From Adineta steineri (taxonomy: Eukaryota; Rotifera; Eurotatoria; Adinetida; Adinetidae), in contig CAJNOI010000043.1 of assembly GCA_905250115.1 (NCBI GenBank), positions 124,001 through 188,000 on the forward strand: a stretch of DNA of 64,000 nucleotides, written 5' to 3'. Shown one piece after another: positions 49,718-61,094 of the stretch. How positions within the stretch are numbered: the first letter of the stretch is position 1; every line of letters starts with the position of its first letter. The notes under the pieces were generated by a model that was not told where the DNA came from, ran no database searches, and saw only the letters and a list, made by a program, of their open reading frames with translations. A program made the translations under genes and the position numbers.

Positions 49718-49797
49718 GATGTGGGTGTGAGGAGGGTGTGGGTGTATGATTAATATAATATAATATTCACATCCACAACCGTACTAGCACCCTCAAG
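49718..49797 (+). repeat. Interstitial telomere-like G-rich tract
   Basis: The stretch GTGGGTGTGAGGAGGGTGTG and the bases following it contain three near-copies of TGTGGG, the repeat known from bdelloid telomeres. About 25 bases on, a C-rich segment (CACATCCACAACC, then GCACCCTC) can pair back imperfectly, as in the hairpin at 16001-16048. The surrounding sequence is AT-rich. Confidence 0.5.
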
Positions 49798-50836
49798 ATA
49801 CAAACATGAACTACTAACAGATTTTTTACACAAGAATACTGTGTCTTCCTAAAGAAACAAAGATTATATTGAAAGATTTATCATGAAAAGTTACGATCTT
49901 CCCAAAAAAAGCTGGGAGTCAAAGGATTAAAATAAAAGATAATTAAAAAAATTTCTTTGTTTTGTTTCTTTCACATAAAATTTCAATGATCCTCATAATC
50001 ATCGTGTTGATTTGAATTTATTTAAAAATTCGCTAACTTTGGCGATTTATCGCGATAAACTCGTCGATTTTTAAGCAATTTCCATCACATGAATAATTAT
50101 AAAACATCACAAACTATGTAACTCAATCCACAAACAATTTTAAAATATCAGTACTCAAGTTTTTTAAATTCTACTTTTATACAGTAATACATGAAAAATG
50201 TAAATAATCTTGATATTTTAATTACGATGTTGTATATACAATTATGTTTGATTTCGTTGTTGTTGTTAAAAATTTAGTCATATAATATCTGTTACTTTGT
50301 ATTGTTAAAGGTTGATAATGATTATATCAAGATTTAAAATTTCTGTATTATATAAAAAACAAACTAAATAAATTTCAATCTCATTAAAATTAATTAGAAT
50401 CTTAAGATTGTTTACATTTTTCATTCATAATGGTCACATACAGGCTTTCAGTCGAAAGAATACAGCAACGAGAATGATATCACTTATTTTAAAGGTCTCT
50501 TAAATTCTATGTTTCCTGATTCGTTGTCAAAAAACATGTGATCAACTTCTGTAATTGCTCATATACTAGTTAATATGAATACTTTTTGTCGACGTCCGAT
50601 TCTTCAACAACAAACATGACTCAACACATTTATTTTCGCCAACGTAAATCAATACTTATTTTTTCCAAGTTACTTCGATGGTTAGTCAACCATAACAATA
50701 TTTCATCACTCGTTTTTTCGTTCTCTATGTGCGTTTTTCATAGCAACATCATAAATAGATAAAGATAAACCATTTCGAAAGGAAGTAGACACCTATAAAA
50801 TGAATCGGTTTTGATCATTACTTCACTAGTGATTTT

Positions 50837-50850
50837 ACACACCCACACCC
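50837..50850 (-). repeat. Telomere-like tract beside the palindromic element
   Basis: ACACACCCACACCC reads as two TGTGGG-type units on the minus strand. It lies 12 bp before the left end of the 909-bp palindromic element. Confidence 0.45.
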
Positions 50851-50862
50851 AATTCATACATA

Positions 50863-51771
50863 GGGTAGTCAAAAAGTTTTGCAACTTCGCTATATTTATT
50901 CACAGAAACAGCGCTGCATCTATCTTTCTGCATCATATATTAGAGGTAGTAGTTGTGATATTTTATAGAAAGTTTCAGTCTTCTAACACACTGTTGAGAT
51001 GTTCTCTGAAGTAAACTATTGGTAAAAAATTGACATGCTTGGATAACGTTGGATTTTACTAGTTTTTTGAGTCCTGAAAAAATTAGAGAAGTTCTTGATT
51101 GGGAAATGCAATTTTTTGTAGTATCATTAGTAGCTACCAGACTTATTTCTGCACCACAATATAAAACCGAAACCATCATCAGAACTTACGCAAACACGAG
51201 AAAATAGTCATTCCGCCGACATTTTACTGCTAACGATGTCAGAAACTAAGGTATGTATCAACTTTTTATGACATCCGAGTCATTATCTATCATATGGTGA
51301 TTCCTATAGTGGTAATTAATACTCTCTATATTAGTGAGAAATGTTTAAATTCACAAATAAAAACATTATCGAATAAAAAAGCATTATCACGCTCCTAACC
51401 TATCAATTTCCATTATGCTGTTTTCAGCAACATGTAAAATAATGTCATTATCTCCTTCAAAATGAAAAGGATGAAGCTAAGACACACCAAGCGTATTCAC
51501 CTTGGGATAGCCTCTCAGAATCTTAGTTGTTCAGGTATATTCAACATAGACTAAATAATCGCCAGCTACAAAAAGTTAGCAGAAGTTTTATCCAAGCATG
51601 TCAATTTTTTACCAATAGTTTACTTCAGAGAACATCTCAACAGTGTGTTAGAAGACTGAAACTTTCTATAAAATATCACAACTACTACCTCTAATATATG
51701 ATGCAGAAAGATAGATGCAGCGTTGTTTCTGTGAATAAATATAGCGAAGTTGCAAAACTTTTTGACTACCC
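50863..51771. mobile_element. Palindromic TA-flanked element with 184-bp inverted repeats
   Basis: The 909-bp unit starts GGGTAGTCAAAAAGTTTTGC and ends with its complement. The arms 50863-51046 and 51588-51771 are inverted copies that differ at a single position by my reading. A TA dinucleotide sits on each side (50861-50862 and 51772-51773), as expected for Tc1/mariner-type insertion. The 541-bp centre has no transposase frame, so the copy is non-autonomous or solo. The near identity of the arms suggests a young or gene-converted copy. Its right end lies 24 bp before the ATG of the ADP-ribosyltransferase gene, so it probably forms part of that gene's promoter or 5' UTR. Confidence 0.9.
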
Positions 51772-51795
51772 TATGTACCATTCACGCAGCAAACA

Positions 51796-54081
51796 ATGAG
51801 CAACGGACAATCAACAGCAAATGCATCTACAGTTCCAAAAGGTGCAGAAGATCGTCAACGTATCAAACTTGAAGGAATGCAAAATGTTCTTCTAATTTGG
51901 TTAGACAGTAACATTGACGAAACAAATGACGATTGTCAAAATACAATTACAAAATTACGGCAGGCTGTCATTGACACAAATACATTTACAGATGTTGATC
52001 AATGCTTTGAGTTCATTGAAACAGTTGTCGAAAAAAAAGTATGTATGATCATATCTGGATTAATTGGACAACATTTTGTGCCTTTTGTACACAATATGTC
52101 TCAAATTGATTCAATTTTTATTTTTTGTGACAACCAAAAACATAATGAACAATGGACCAAAGATTGGCCCAAAATAAAGGGTGTTTTCACAGATACTACA
52201 CTCATCTATCAAGCTCTCAAGGAAGCTACTCATCAATGCGAGCAGAATGCTATTCCCATGAGTTTCGTGAGATCAAACAAAAAGCTGGATCAATTAGATC
52301 CTTCTTTTATGTATACTCAAATACTTAAAGAAATCTTACTAACGATCCAGTTCGACCAAAACCACATCCAAGATTATTTCGAATACTGCCGTGATGCTTT
52401 TGAAGGTAAGAAAAAAGAAATTGAAAACGTTAAACGATTAGAAGGTGAATACCACAATAAAACACCAATTTATTGGTACAGCTGTCAAATGTTCCTATAT
52501 CCCATGCTCAATCGTGCATTACGATTGATGGATGGTGATATCATTACACGTATGGGTTTCTTCATTGGTGATTTGCATCGACAGATTGAACAACTACATC
52601 GGGAACAATATCCTGATACAACTCCTGCTAACATCTTTACCGTTTACCGTGGTCAAGGTTTTTCTACAGAAGATTTTGAAACAATGAGCAAAATCAAAGG
52701 AAGTCTGATTTCATTCAATAATTTCTTATCTACTAGTAAAGATCGTGACATTTCCTATGCTTTTGCTGAGAGCAACCTGACCCATCCAGATTTAATTGGA
52801 GTACTTTTCGTTATGAAAATCGATCTGCTTCAATCAACAACACCATTTGCGTCAATTGGTGGAATTAGCAAATTCCAAGGAGAAGAGGAAGTTTTATTTT
52901 CCATGCATAGCGTGTTCCGTATCCAGGATATCAAACAGATAAGTGGAAATAATCGTTTATATGAAGTTAACTTGCAACTGACTGCTGACAACGATCAAGA
53001 ATTGCACAGACTTACTGATTACATTCGACAAGAGAGTTTTGCAGACAGTGAAGGATGGTACAGATTGGGTTTGGTACTAATTAAAATGGGTCAATTCGAT
53101 AAAGCTGGAGATATTTATCACGTTTTACTTGATCAAACAAACGCTGATGCAGATAGAACACCTATTTATCATCAACTTGGTATTTTAAAACGAGATCAAG
53201 GAAAATATCAAGAAGCACTTACATTCTGTGACCAATCACTTGCTATCGCTCAAAAAACTCTTCCTTCCAATCATCCTTATTTGGCTTCTTCCTACAACAA
53301 CATTGGTACTATGTATATCAAGATGAGTAATTATCCAAAAGCACTTTCGTCTTATGAAAAAGCCCTTGAAATTCAACAACAATCACTTCCTCCTAATCAT
53401 CCTCATTTTGCTGATTCATACAACAACATTGGTTTGGTACATGACAGCATGGGTAATTATCCAAAAGCACTTTCATCTCATGAAAAAGCCCTTGAAATCA
53501 AACTACAATCACTTCCTCCCAATCATCCTGATTTTGCTGATTCATACAACAACATTGGTTCAGTGTATGGCAACATGGATAATTATCCGAAAGCACTTTC
53601 GTCTTATGAAAAAGCCCTTGAAATTCAACGACAATCACTTCCTCCTAATCATCCTCGTTTGGCTATGTCCTACAACAACATTGGTTTGGTACATAAAATC
53701 ATGGGTAATTATCCGAAAGCACTTTCATCTCATGAAAAAGCCCTTGAAATCAAACTACAATTACTTCCTCCCAATCATCCTGATTTTGCTGATTCATACA
53801 ACAACATTGGTTTGGTACATAACAGCATGGGTAATTATCCAAAAGCACTTTCATCTCATGAAAAAGCCCTTGAAATCAAACTACAATCACTTCCTCCTAA
53901 TCATCCTCATTTGGCTATGTCCTACAACAACATTGGTAATGTGCATTACAACATGGGTGATTACTCAAAAGCCCGTACGTGTATTGAACATAGTATACAA
54001 ATTGCACAACAGTCATTATCTTCAAATCACCCAAAGCTTCAAATGTTGAGAAATAACCTCGAACGTGTAAAAAACAAATAA
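51796..54081 (+). CDS. Arginine ADP-ribosyltransferase with kinesin-light-chain-type TPRs
   Basis: This is one intronless frame of 761 aa. Residues 1-150 form a domain (VLLIWLD, CMIISGLIGQHFVP, IFIFCDN) that looks like a receiver or flavodoxin-like fold and is seen in bdelloid proteins of this type. Residues 190-410 are an R-S-E class mono-ADP-ribosyltransferase: Arg285 in VYRGQG, Ser-Thr-Ser at 312-314 (FLSTSKD) and Glu363-x-Glu365 in FQGEEEVLF. The catalytic triad is complete, so transfer of ADP-ribose from NAD to arginine is expected. From about 420 to 755 come roughly eight TPR motifs, six of them near-identical 42-residue units (YNNIG, NYPKALSSYEKALEI, LPPNHP) of kinesin-light-chain type, probably for protein binding. 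It has no signal peptide and would act in the cytosol. Target and role are unknown. Confidence 0.93.
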   Translation: MSNGQSTANASTVPKGAEDRQRIKLEGMQNVLLIWLDSNIDETNDDCQNTITKLRQAVIDTNTFTDVDQCFEFIETVVEKKVCMIISGLIGQHFVPFVHNMSQIDSIFIFCDNQKHNEQWTKDWPKIKGVFTDTTLIYQALKEATHQCEQNAIPMSFVRSNKKLDQLDPSFMYTQILKEILLTIQFDQNHIQDYFEYCRDAFEGKKKEIENVKRLEGEYHNKTPIYWYSCQMFLYPMLNRALRLMDGDIITRMGFFIGDLHRQIEQLHREQYPDTTPANIFTVYRGQGFSTEDFETMSKIKGSLISFNNFLSTSKDRDISYAFAESNLTHPDLIGVLFVMKIDLLQSTTPFASIGGISKFQGEEEVLFSMHSVFRIQDIKQISGNNRLYEVNLQLTADNDQELHRLTDYIRQESFADSEGWYRLGLVLIKMGQFDKAGDIYHVLLDQTNADADRTPIYHQLGILKRDQGKYQEALTFCDQSLAIAQKTLPSNHPYLASSYNNIGTMYIKMSNYPKALSSYEKALEIQQQSLPPNHPHFADSYNNIGLVHDSMGNYPKALSSHEKALEIKLQSLPPNHPDFADSYNNIGSVYGNMDNYPKALSSYEKALEIQRQSLPPNHPRLAMSYNNIGLVHKIMGNYPKALSSHEKALEIKLQLLPPNHPDFADSYNNIGLVHNSMGNYPKALSSHEKALEIKLQSLPPNHPHLAMSYNNIGNVHYNMGDYSKARTCIEHSIQIAQQSLSSNHPKLQMLRNNLERVKNK
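53293..53995 (+). repeat. 126-bp tandem repeats encoding TPRs
   Basis: TACAACAACATTGGT recurs exactly every 126 bases at 53293, 53419, 53545, 53671, 53797 and 53923. The copies are highly similar even at silent positions, alternating between two subtypes (EKALEIQ and EKALEIK). This suggests recent unequal exchange or gene conversion. Confidence 0.95.
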
Positions 54082-55149
54082 TCATTTGTACTGCTGTGAA
54101 CTTTGTTTTTTGGAAAAAAAAGAAATTTTTTAAACAAGAATAGAATTGTCTTAAATGCGCGCGCGTACAAAGAAACTGAGTTTTTTGAAACAAAAATATA
54201 TAGTAACATCCATCGGTAAGGTAAACAATACATACGAACAGACATGTATTGTAAAAAAAGACCTTCATGATATATAGTTATTGTGTTTAAACAAGGTAGA
54301 ATTTGTCTGTGTGGGGTAAGAAAAAGAACGGTCACCAAACAGGCTGTTTAAAGTAACGAAGAGAGAGAGAAAAAGAAGTGCAATTATTCAGTACTATGTA
54401 TTTTTCTTCCTGTCTCAATAAAAAGAATAATTCATATGTATTGAATAAATAAATGATTTTTATAAATATTAACATAGTGTGGAACAGATCAGTATGTTAA
54501 TATGAATGGAAAACACTTCTCAACTCAACTCAGCTCAATTGAATGAAATGAGCTGAGTATATATAGTTTTATTAGCGAGATGTACAATGAAAATGTAAGA
54601 TATAATCATTATGGACCTATATATCTTATCGTTCATGTAATTTAGAAGTGTCATTATATGTGATATACAATGAGGAAAAAGTCAGTCAATATGATAATTT
54701 CAGTCAAAGAAATAAATAATACTTTAAAGAAATCATTATTCTTTTATTGAACATAAAATCAATATACATACATAAAAAGATACAATCAAATGATTTCGAT
54801 TGAATACTATTTAAATTCATGTTTAATATTTACTAATCTATCAAGAATATATATACAGAATAGTAATTTTATTGTTAGTATTATTCATAGTTTTGCCTTT
54901 TGGTTATTGTCAAAATGATGACGGCATAAAATTCTCCAATAAACTTCAGATATAGAATTTTTTTGTCATAAATATCTAATGTTCTTTTTGCAACAAAAGA
55001 CTGCACCTATACGTAATCCCTATGGTAATATTTACGTGTGCTTTAAAGAGTGATAACTGATATTTTTGATTAAAATTATATGTTATCTTGATTAGAAATA
55101 ACAAGATTTACCTCACTGAATACAACAGAGATATTTCTAATAGATAAAT
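54082..55149. other. 3' flank of the ADP-ribosyltransferase gene
   Basis: AT-rich. A small imperfect palindrome built on CTCAACTCAGCTCA and TGAGCTGAG lies near 54516-54558. No coding exon was seen. Confidence 0.5.
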
Positions 55150-55782
55150 ATGATTAGACAAACATCGCTTCTTAGGTTATTAGAGATATTGTTAGATATT
55201 CATGTCATTTATCAGAAAATTGAGGATCTGGGTATTTTATTTCATCCACACCTTACTGTGTCGGCCATCTTTATCCAATACGAATTCATTCGTGTATATG
55301 AACATTTCGTTACTCATACTATAGTTGACTGAAATACGCAGCTTTTCTGTAATATCAATATCAAAAATTTGATATTATGTTCACATCATTATTTTGAACA
55401 CCAATGACAAGAACAATTAATTAACGAACTAGATGATTCAATGGCCGATCTACTTAAACTAACATCATCAAAATAATTTTGTATAACAAATAGTAGAACT
55501 TCCATATCTAACAATGTGGAGTATTTTGAAATCCATTTGTTTCGTTCACTTATATACTTGAAAAAAATCAAAGAAATAGCTATACGTAGACGTTATAGTA
55601 TAAAACTGAATATAACAACTGCAAGAATTGATACAGCACGACGTCGATCAAGAAAACCGCAAGTTTTGTATTTGAAAAATAATCTTGTTTATAACATATT
55701 GTTAAATAATATAATTGATTCGCGAATTATTTATTATATTAGTTTTATTAATAAAATATATAAAAGTCAACGAGTAAACTGA
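55150..55782 (+). pseudogene. Decayed frame, about 210 codons with three stops
   Basis: One reading frame runs from ATG 55150 to 55782 with only three internal stops (55330 TGA, 55405 TGA and the TAA near 55474), far fewer than chance in DNA this AT-rich. Pieces look like protein (IRQTSLLRLLEILLDIHVIY, QEQLINELDDSMADLLKLTS, TARIDTARRRSRKPQVL). No family was recognised. Either this is a young pseudogene or the stops lie in small introns I could not place. Confidence 0.4.
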
Positions 55783-56671
55783 TTTTTCTGTACATTATTT
55801 TGGAGAAAGATCGATTAACATCGAGGCATACTAATATATATCTGGTTTTATCATTACAAACCTAAGTATAGTATTATACTGATAAAATATATATGTATAC
55901 GAAAATTTTTTCATTCCAGGGTTAGTTATTATTGTTGATGCAAAGAAATTCTGATTTTTTTTATCTAGATTTACTTATTAAATATTAAGAATCTGAGAAA
56001 ATATGATAAAGAAAAAAAAACCAGACGTAATATTATCTCATATTGATCTCGTGATTTTCATTTATTAATAAATACAGTAGATATCTGGCGTCATCTGTTT
56101 AAGAACGACGATTTACTTGAATAAAAATTATCCAATAAAATATTTTCTTCTTCACGAGACGCAACATGAATATGAAAGGAAGCACTCATCTTCGCTACGT
56201 TTTACCCGTACTGATTGTTTATTTGTTTCGCTTCTCTCGTCATGATCACGCCGTCAAACAACTCCTCTCGAACTTCTTTCTCATCTTGAAATTCGATTCG
56301 TATTTATTATCTATTGTATGTTATTTAGTACAAATGATTCATGATAGATAATCTTTCTATTGAAAAAAAGAAATGTTTGCCCTTGATCGAACGGTTTCTA
56401 CGCATATAGTTTCATAACTACATTATTCATTTGTCTTCTTAAAGCTTATCTAATATTTTATCATTTATTTCTATATAAAATTTGAAGATGATTCATCTAA
56501 ATTATTACATTTCTTTCTTTTTATAAAACAATATGAATTTACAATAATCGTTATAAACTATCTATTCAAAAGAAATGAAATAGTATATTAGTGATAAGAC
56601 TAAAGAAAAAAAACAATTATTATCGATATTTTTGTTGTTTTAGATTTATACTGAATATCTAAAATCGAAAG
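55783..56671. other. Upstream of the cytohesin gene
   Basis: AT-rich with no convincing exon. A short G+C-richer stretch at 56150-56290 has an open frame of 61 codons without homology. The cytohesin promoter is expected here. Confidence 0.45.
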
Positions 56672-58840
56672 ATGACACTCAACGGTTTCGGTATGTAGAA
56701 TAAATGAAGTATGAAAATTTCTTAATTTACTTTATTGTTTTTTTTTTACATCGAAGGAAACGGAACCGTTGTTGAATCTCATATTCCTATGGATGTTATT
56801 CGTCGACGTAAAGAACAATTGAAAAAAGAAATTCAAGTATAGATTTATTTCTATTGAAGTTTTTTTATTTTATATATCAAAACTTTTCTAGGAAATTCGA
56901 GAGAAAATTGCTCAGTGTGAAATTGAAATGTCTATGATCCAATCACATAGTAACGATGAGTATGTAGAAAAAGAAAACTTATGTCATTAAATAAATAGAA
57001 CGATTATAATTTCTAAAAAAGATCAATATTGATCTTTGTTTTATTATTATTTGTTATTGATTATGTTCATCAATGATTGTAATAAATAGTAGAAAGAAAA
57101 AGTAATAGAATGTCTAATATATCAATTCATATAAGGTGAGAAGAAATCATTAAAAATCAATTAAAGATAATCTATCATTTTTTATTGACATCTAAGAATA
57201 AAAAGAAAATATGAAGTTTTTAATCATAATCATTTTTCTTTCTAGTCGTCGTCATTCAAATGTAAAACAATGGTCAATTGGTAAAAAACGATTCAATGAA
57301 AATCCAAAAGAAGTAAAATAAGATTTTACTATTTTATGCTTATTTTTTTCGAATTATTTTATTTAGGGTATTCGTTGGCTTATAGACAATGGCCTTATAC
57401 AAAATACATCAGAACATACAGCTGCTTTTCTTTTTAATGAAACTGGTTTAAGTAAACGTGCGATTGGAGATTATCTCGGAGAAAAGTATAAAAAATTGAA
57501 ATTCTTAAAATATATATATTTATTATTAAATAGAGATGATTTTCATATTGAAGTCTTGAAGCATTTTGCACATATGCATGATTTTTTCTCAATGGATATT
57601 GTTGATGCACTTCGGTTTGTATTTTTTATTTTATTTACATTTAATAATAAATATTTTTTTAGACGATATTTATTCACATTTATTCTTCCGGGTGAAGCAC
57701 AAAAAATCGATCGAATTATGGAAGCATTCTCTGAACGTTATTATGAATGTAATCCACATATATATGCAACTTCTGGTAAAAAAATCTTCTACTGAAAAAA
57801 CGTTTTTATATTTCTTTCTTGTAGAAGTATGTTATATTGTATCATTTGCTATAATTATGTTAAATACATCATTACATAATAAAAATGCTCGTTTGGGTGG
57901 TGGACCATTTACATATGAAAAATTTGTTAATAGTTTAAATGAAACTATTGCACGTAATCAAATGCCAGATCAAAATATAATCAAAGTAAAAACAAAATTC
58001 TCTTTAATTTTGTGTAGTGAAAAGTTTTTTTTAGAATACTTATGATAATATAAAAAATAATGAATTAAAGTTTCCCGATGATGATATTAGTTCAACTATG
58101 CCTGTATTTGGTAGTGATTCAACAGTAATCAAAGAAGGATGGTTATGGAAACAAGGTAAATGTCACGTAGACCTAATGCGTACGCTTTGGGGTTTAAAAT
58201 GTAAACAATGTCAGTTTTAACTTACACAAACATCAATAACTCTCGATAATTATTTTTTCTTTTGCTTAACTTAACAGTAATGTTGTAAAAATCTCATTCT
58301 ATTAGAACATATTAAATAGCTAATCTAATAATTTTAAGTAATATTATAGAATAGATAAATAATTGAATTACTTTAGGAGGTCGTGTTCGAAATTGGAAAC
58401 GACGATGGTTTATTATAACTGATGGTTGTCTATTTTATTTTGAATCAAGAACAGTAAATTATCTCTTTTATCATTAAAACAACAAAATCTAATCATATTT
58501 ATTCTTATAGGAAGTTGATAGTCCTCGTGGAGTTATTCCACTTGTCGATGTTGGTATTCGAGAAATAGACGATGATCGTACAAAACAATTTTGTTTTGAA
58601 CTTTTTCCACTTACAGGAGATAAAGTTAAAGCAAGTAAACCAGCACCGGGAGAAATTGGAAAATGGATTGACGGTTAGTTTTAAATAACAAAAAACTATA
58701 TATATATCTTTTTTTAATTTATTTCAGGTCATCATACTGTTTATCGTATGTCATCATCATCAGAAGATGATCGAAAAGACTGGATTCGTACATTACGTAT
58801 TGGAAGTCAAAATCAATTACCAAAACAAAGATTATCTTAG
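56672..58840 (+). CDS. CYTH: Cytohesin (ARF guanine-nucleotide exchange factor)
   Basis: Twelve exons join in phase: 56672-56690, 56757-56836, 56892-56959, 57246-57312, 57367-57485, 57534-57614, 57663-57775, 57825-57985, 58035-58155, 58377-58453, 58511-58673 and 58728-58840 (393 aa). A short coiled coil leads into the Sec7 domain (about 79-265) with the catalytic glutamate finger Glu155 in [17 protein letters not shown] and the loop [16 protein letters not shown] domain follows (about 285-385; [19 protein letters not shown], then [15 protein letters not shown]). It activates ARF GTPases at membranes marked by PI(3,4,5)P3. The PH loop has two glycines (KQGGRV), the form with high PIP3 specificity in vertebrates. 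The C-terminal polybasic tail of vertebrate cytohesins is missing or very short. Confidence 0.94.
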
Positions 58841-59213
58841 TAGTTTTTTTCTTTTTTTTTTGTTCAATCTCATTCTTAAATCTGGTGCTACTGATCAGTG
58901 TCTGTAATCATTTTCATTCCATGTAAATGTGCTTGTTGGCTGGTCCATGCGATATATCTTTTCTTCTTTTTTTTTTGCTGTCTCTTTTACGACGCCCGGT
59001 GCGTTGTCTATGTACAGAACAGTGTCTCTCTTTTTTTTGTCGCTATCTGTCTACTACTTTTTATATATATATATTTCTCTCATTCTCTTGTCTTTAGTGT
59101 ATAAAAAAAACAAATATACTGTTGAACAATAAGTGATGATAAAACAAAGAATAGGAAAAACAATACTTCGTTTTTATTTCAGATTCATTTTTTTTGTATA
59201 AATCGAGATAAAT
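58841..59213. other. Spacer between cytohesin and PSMD4
   Basis: A short T-rich spacer between two genes on the same strand. A TTTCAG acceptor at 59176-59181 suggests a 5' UTR exon boundary ahead of the PSMD4 start. Short frames here are T-tract artefacts. Confidence 0.5.
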
Positions 59214-61094
59214 ATGCCTCTTGAAAGTACAATTATATGGTGAGATGAAAAGAAAAACAAACAAATGAAATAAAAGTTTATTTATTTATTTGAAAATTTA
59301 GTATTGATAATAGTGATTTTATGCGTGATGGAGATTTTATTCCGACAAGAATGCAAGCACAACAAGATGCTGTTTCACTTATATTTCATGCTAAGACAAG
59401 ATCAAATCCAGAGAATAATGTTGGATTACTTACACTTTCAGAGTAAGATTAATTAAAATACTTTTTTTATAATTTAAAAAACAAAACACGAACATTTAAA
59501 TTTTAGTGGTCGAGTTGTAACTCAATTAACAAGTGATGTCGGCAAAGTTTTTTCTAAATTACATTTATTACCAATTGAAGGAAAACTTGATTTTTGTAAA
59601 GGCATTAAAGTAGCTAATGTAAGTTATATTATATTTAGAAAACTATACAGTATTTGATTATCTCCTATGAATCAGAACGTCTGTGCTGATATTATATCTA
59701 TTCATAGAAAGGCTTAAAAGGATAATGATCTATAAGTTTCTTTTTCTTAATTGAGACCATATTGACTTTCCCTCGATCTGAAATTTATCTCAGAACAGTT
59801 TATATAATCTAAACTTCTAATCAAAGATAGCAAGTCTAATAAAATAACTGATTTGATTTTTATTTTCATAGTTGGCATTAAAACATCGACAAGGTAAAAA
59901 TCATCGACCTCGTATTGTTGTTTTTGTTGGTAGTCCACTTGAAGTTGATACAAATGAATTTACTAAATTAGCCAAACGATTAAAAAAAGAAAAGATATCA
60001 ATTGACATTGTTGTCTTTGGTGAAGAAGTAAAAGATTTTTTTTTGTATTAAATAAAACATACTTCAATATTTAGTCTTCTCGAGAAAAATTTGAAGAATT
60101 TATTACAGTTATAAATGGCAAAGAGAATACAAAGTAAATAATAATTGATAAAAGAAAAACAAATTCATATGATTGATGATTTAGTTCTCACTTAATATGT
60201 GTACCATCTGGAGCTAATTTACCTGATACACTTATTAATACACCAATTATTCAAAGTGAAGATGGATCAGGTTTACCAAATGGTTATTCAGCAAGTTCAT
60301 TTGCATTTGGAATCAATCCTGAAGATGATCCTGAATTAGCTATGGTTTGGAGTTTATTTCTATACGTTAGTTTTTTTTCTTAGTCGAAAATCTTCTTTAG
60401 GCTCTTCGAATTTCAATGGAAGAACAACGACGTGTACAAGAAGCAGAGATTGGCCGTGGTCCAGGTAATGAAGGAAGTCAACAAAATGTACCACAATCAA
60501 ATACAGGAACTTCAAGTAACATTAATAATTTAATCTTTATTCTTTTTTATTAATGTATAATAATGTTTTTATAGGTACTAGTTCGAATGTAGGAACAAGT
60601 GGTAATGATATGGATGTAACACGACTTACAGAAGATGAACAAATTGCATTAGCTATTCAAATGTCTATGACTCAAGCAGAAAGTATGAGCAAGAATTAAA
60701 TTAACTTTTTAATGAATAAAAACATGTTTGTTTCGTTATTTTAAGATACAAACGATGTTGAGATGAAAGAAGACGTTCCTAGTTCAAGTAATGCATCAAA
60801 CATAAATCAACAGACATCAAAGGTATTTTTTTTTGTCAAATCTATTATTAATTTGTAAGAGTACAATTAAATTTTCAATAGACAACTGAAGAAACACAAC
60901 AACAACATACGGATACATTTGCGGCTTCTCTTAATGATCCACAATTTTTACAAGATGTCCTTCGAGATTTACCTGGTGTTGATATCAATAGTGAAGCTGT
61001 ACGAGCAGCTCTTGAACAAGTCCAACAACAACAAAAGGATACCGATGACACTGACAAATCAAATGCAACAAAAAAGAAAAAAGATGAAAAATAG
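59214..61094 (+). CDS. PSMD4: 26S proteasome ubiquitin receptor PSMD4/Rpn10
   Basis: Ten exons join in phase: 59214-59239, 59302-59442, 59507-59618, 59872-60027, 60075-60133, 60185-60344, 60401-60515, 60575-60682, 60746-60822 and 60882-61094 (388 aa). The VWA domain (1-190) starts [20 protein letters not shown] and has [25 protein letters not shown] and FVGSPLE, all diagnostic of Rpn10. Two ubiquitin-interacting motifs follow: UIM1 at about 213-228 ([15 protein letters not shown]) and UIM2 at about 276-290 ([12 protein letters not shown]). The C-terminal [16 protein letters not shown] and a lysine-rich tail match metazoan PSMD4. It joins the base and lid of the 19S particle and binds polyubiquitin chains. 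Confidence 0.96.

Larger units (their letters stand above)
48036..50862. other. Gene-poor stretch with telomere-like tracts
   Basis: AT-rich DNA between the receptor gene and a palindromic element. Short frames at 48.3-48.6 kb are T-rich and look random. Two G-rich tracts related to the bdelloid telomere repeat are listed separately. No exon with homology was seen. Confidence 0.5.

Noticed and set aside
53354-54049. 231-codon overlapping plus frame inside the TPR repeats
   Set aside because: The 126-bp repeat is a multiple of three, so any frame open in one unit stays open in all. The product is a repeat artefact.
53915-54338. Minus-strand frames over the 3' end of the ART-TPR gene
   Set aside because: No start context, no homology and antisense to a strong coding region.
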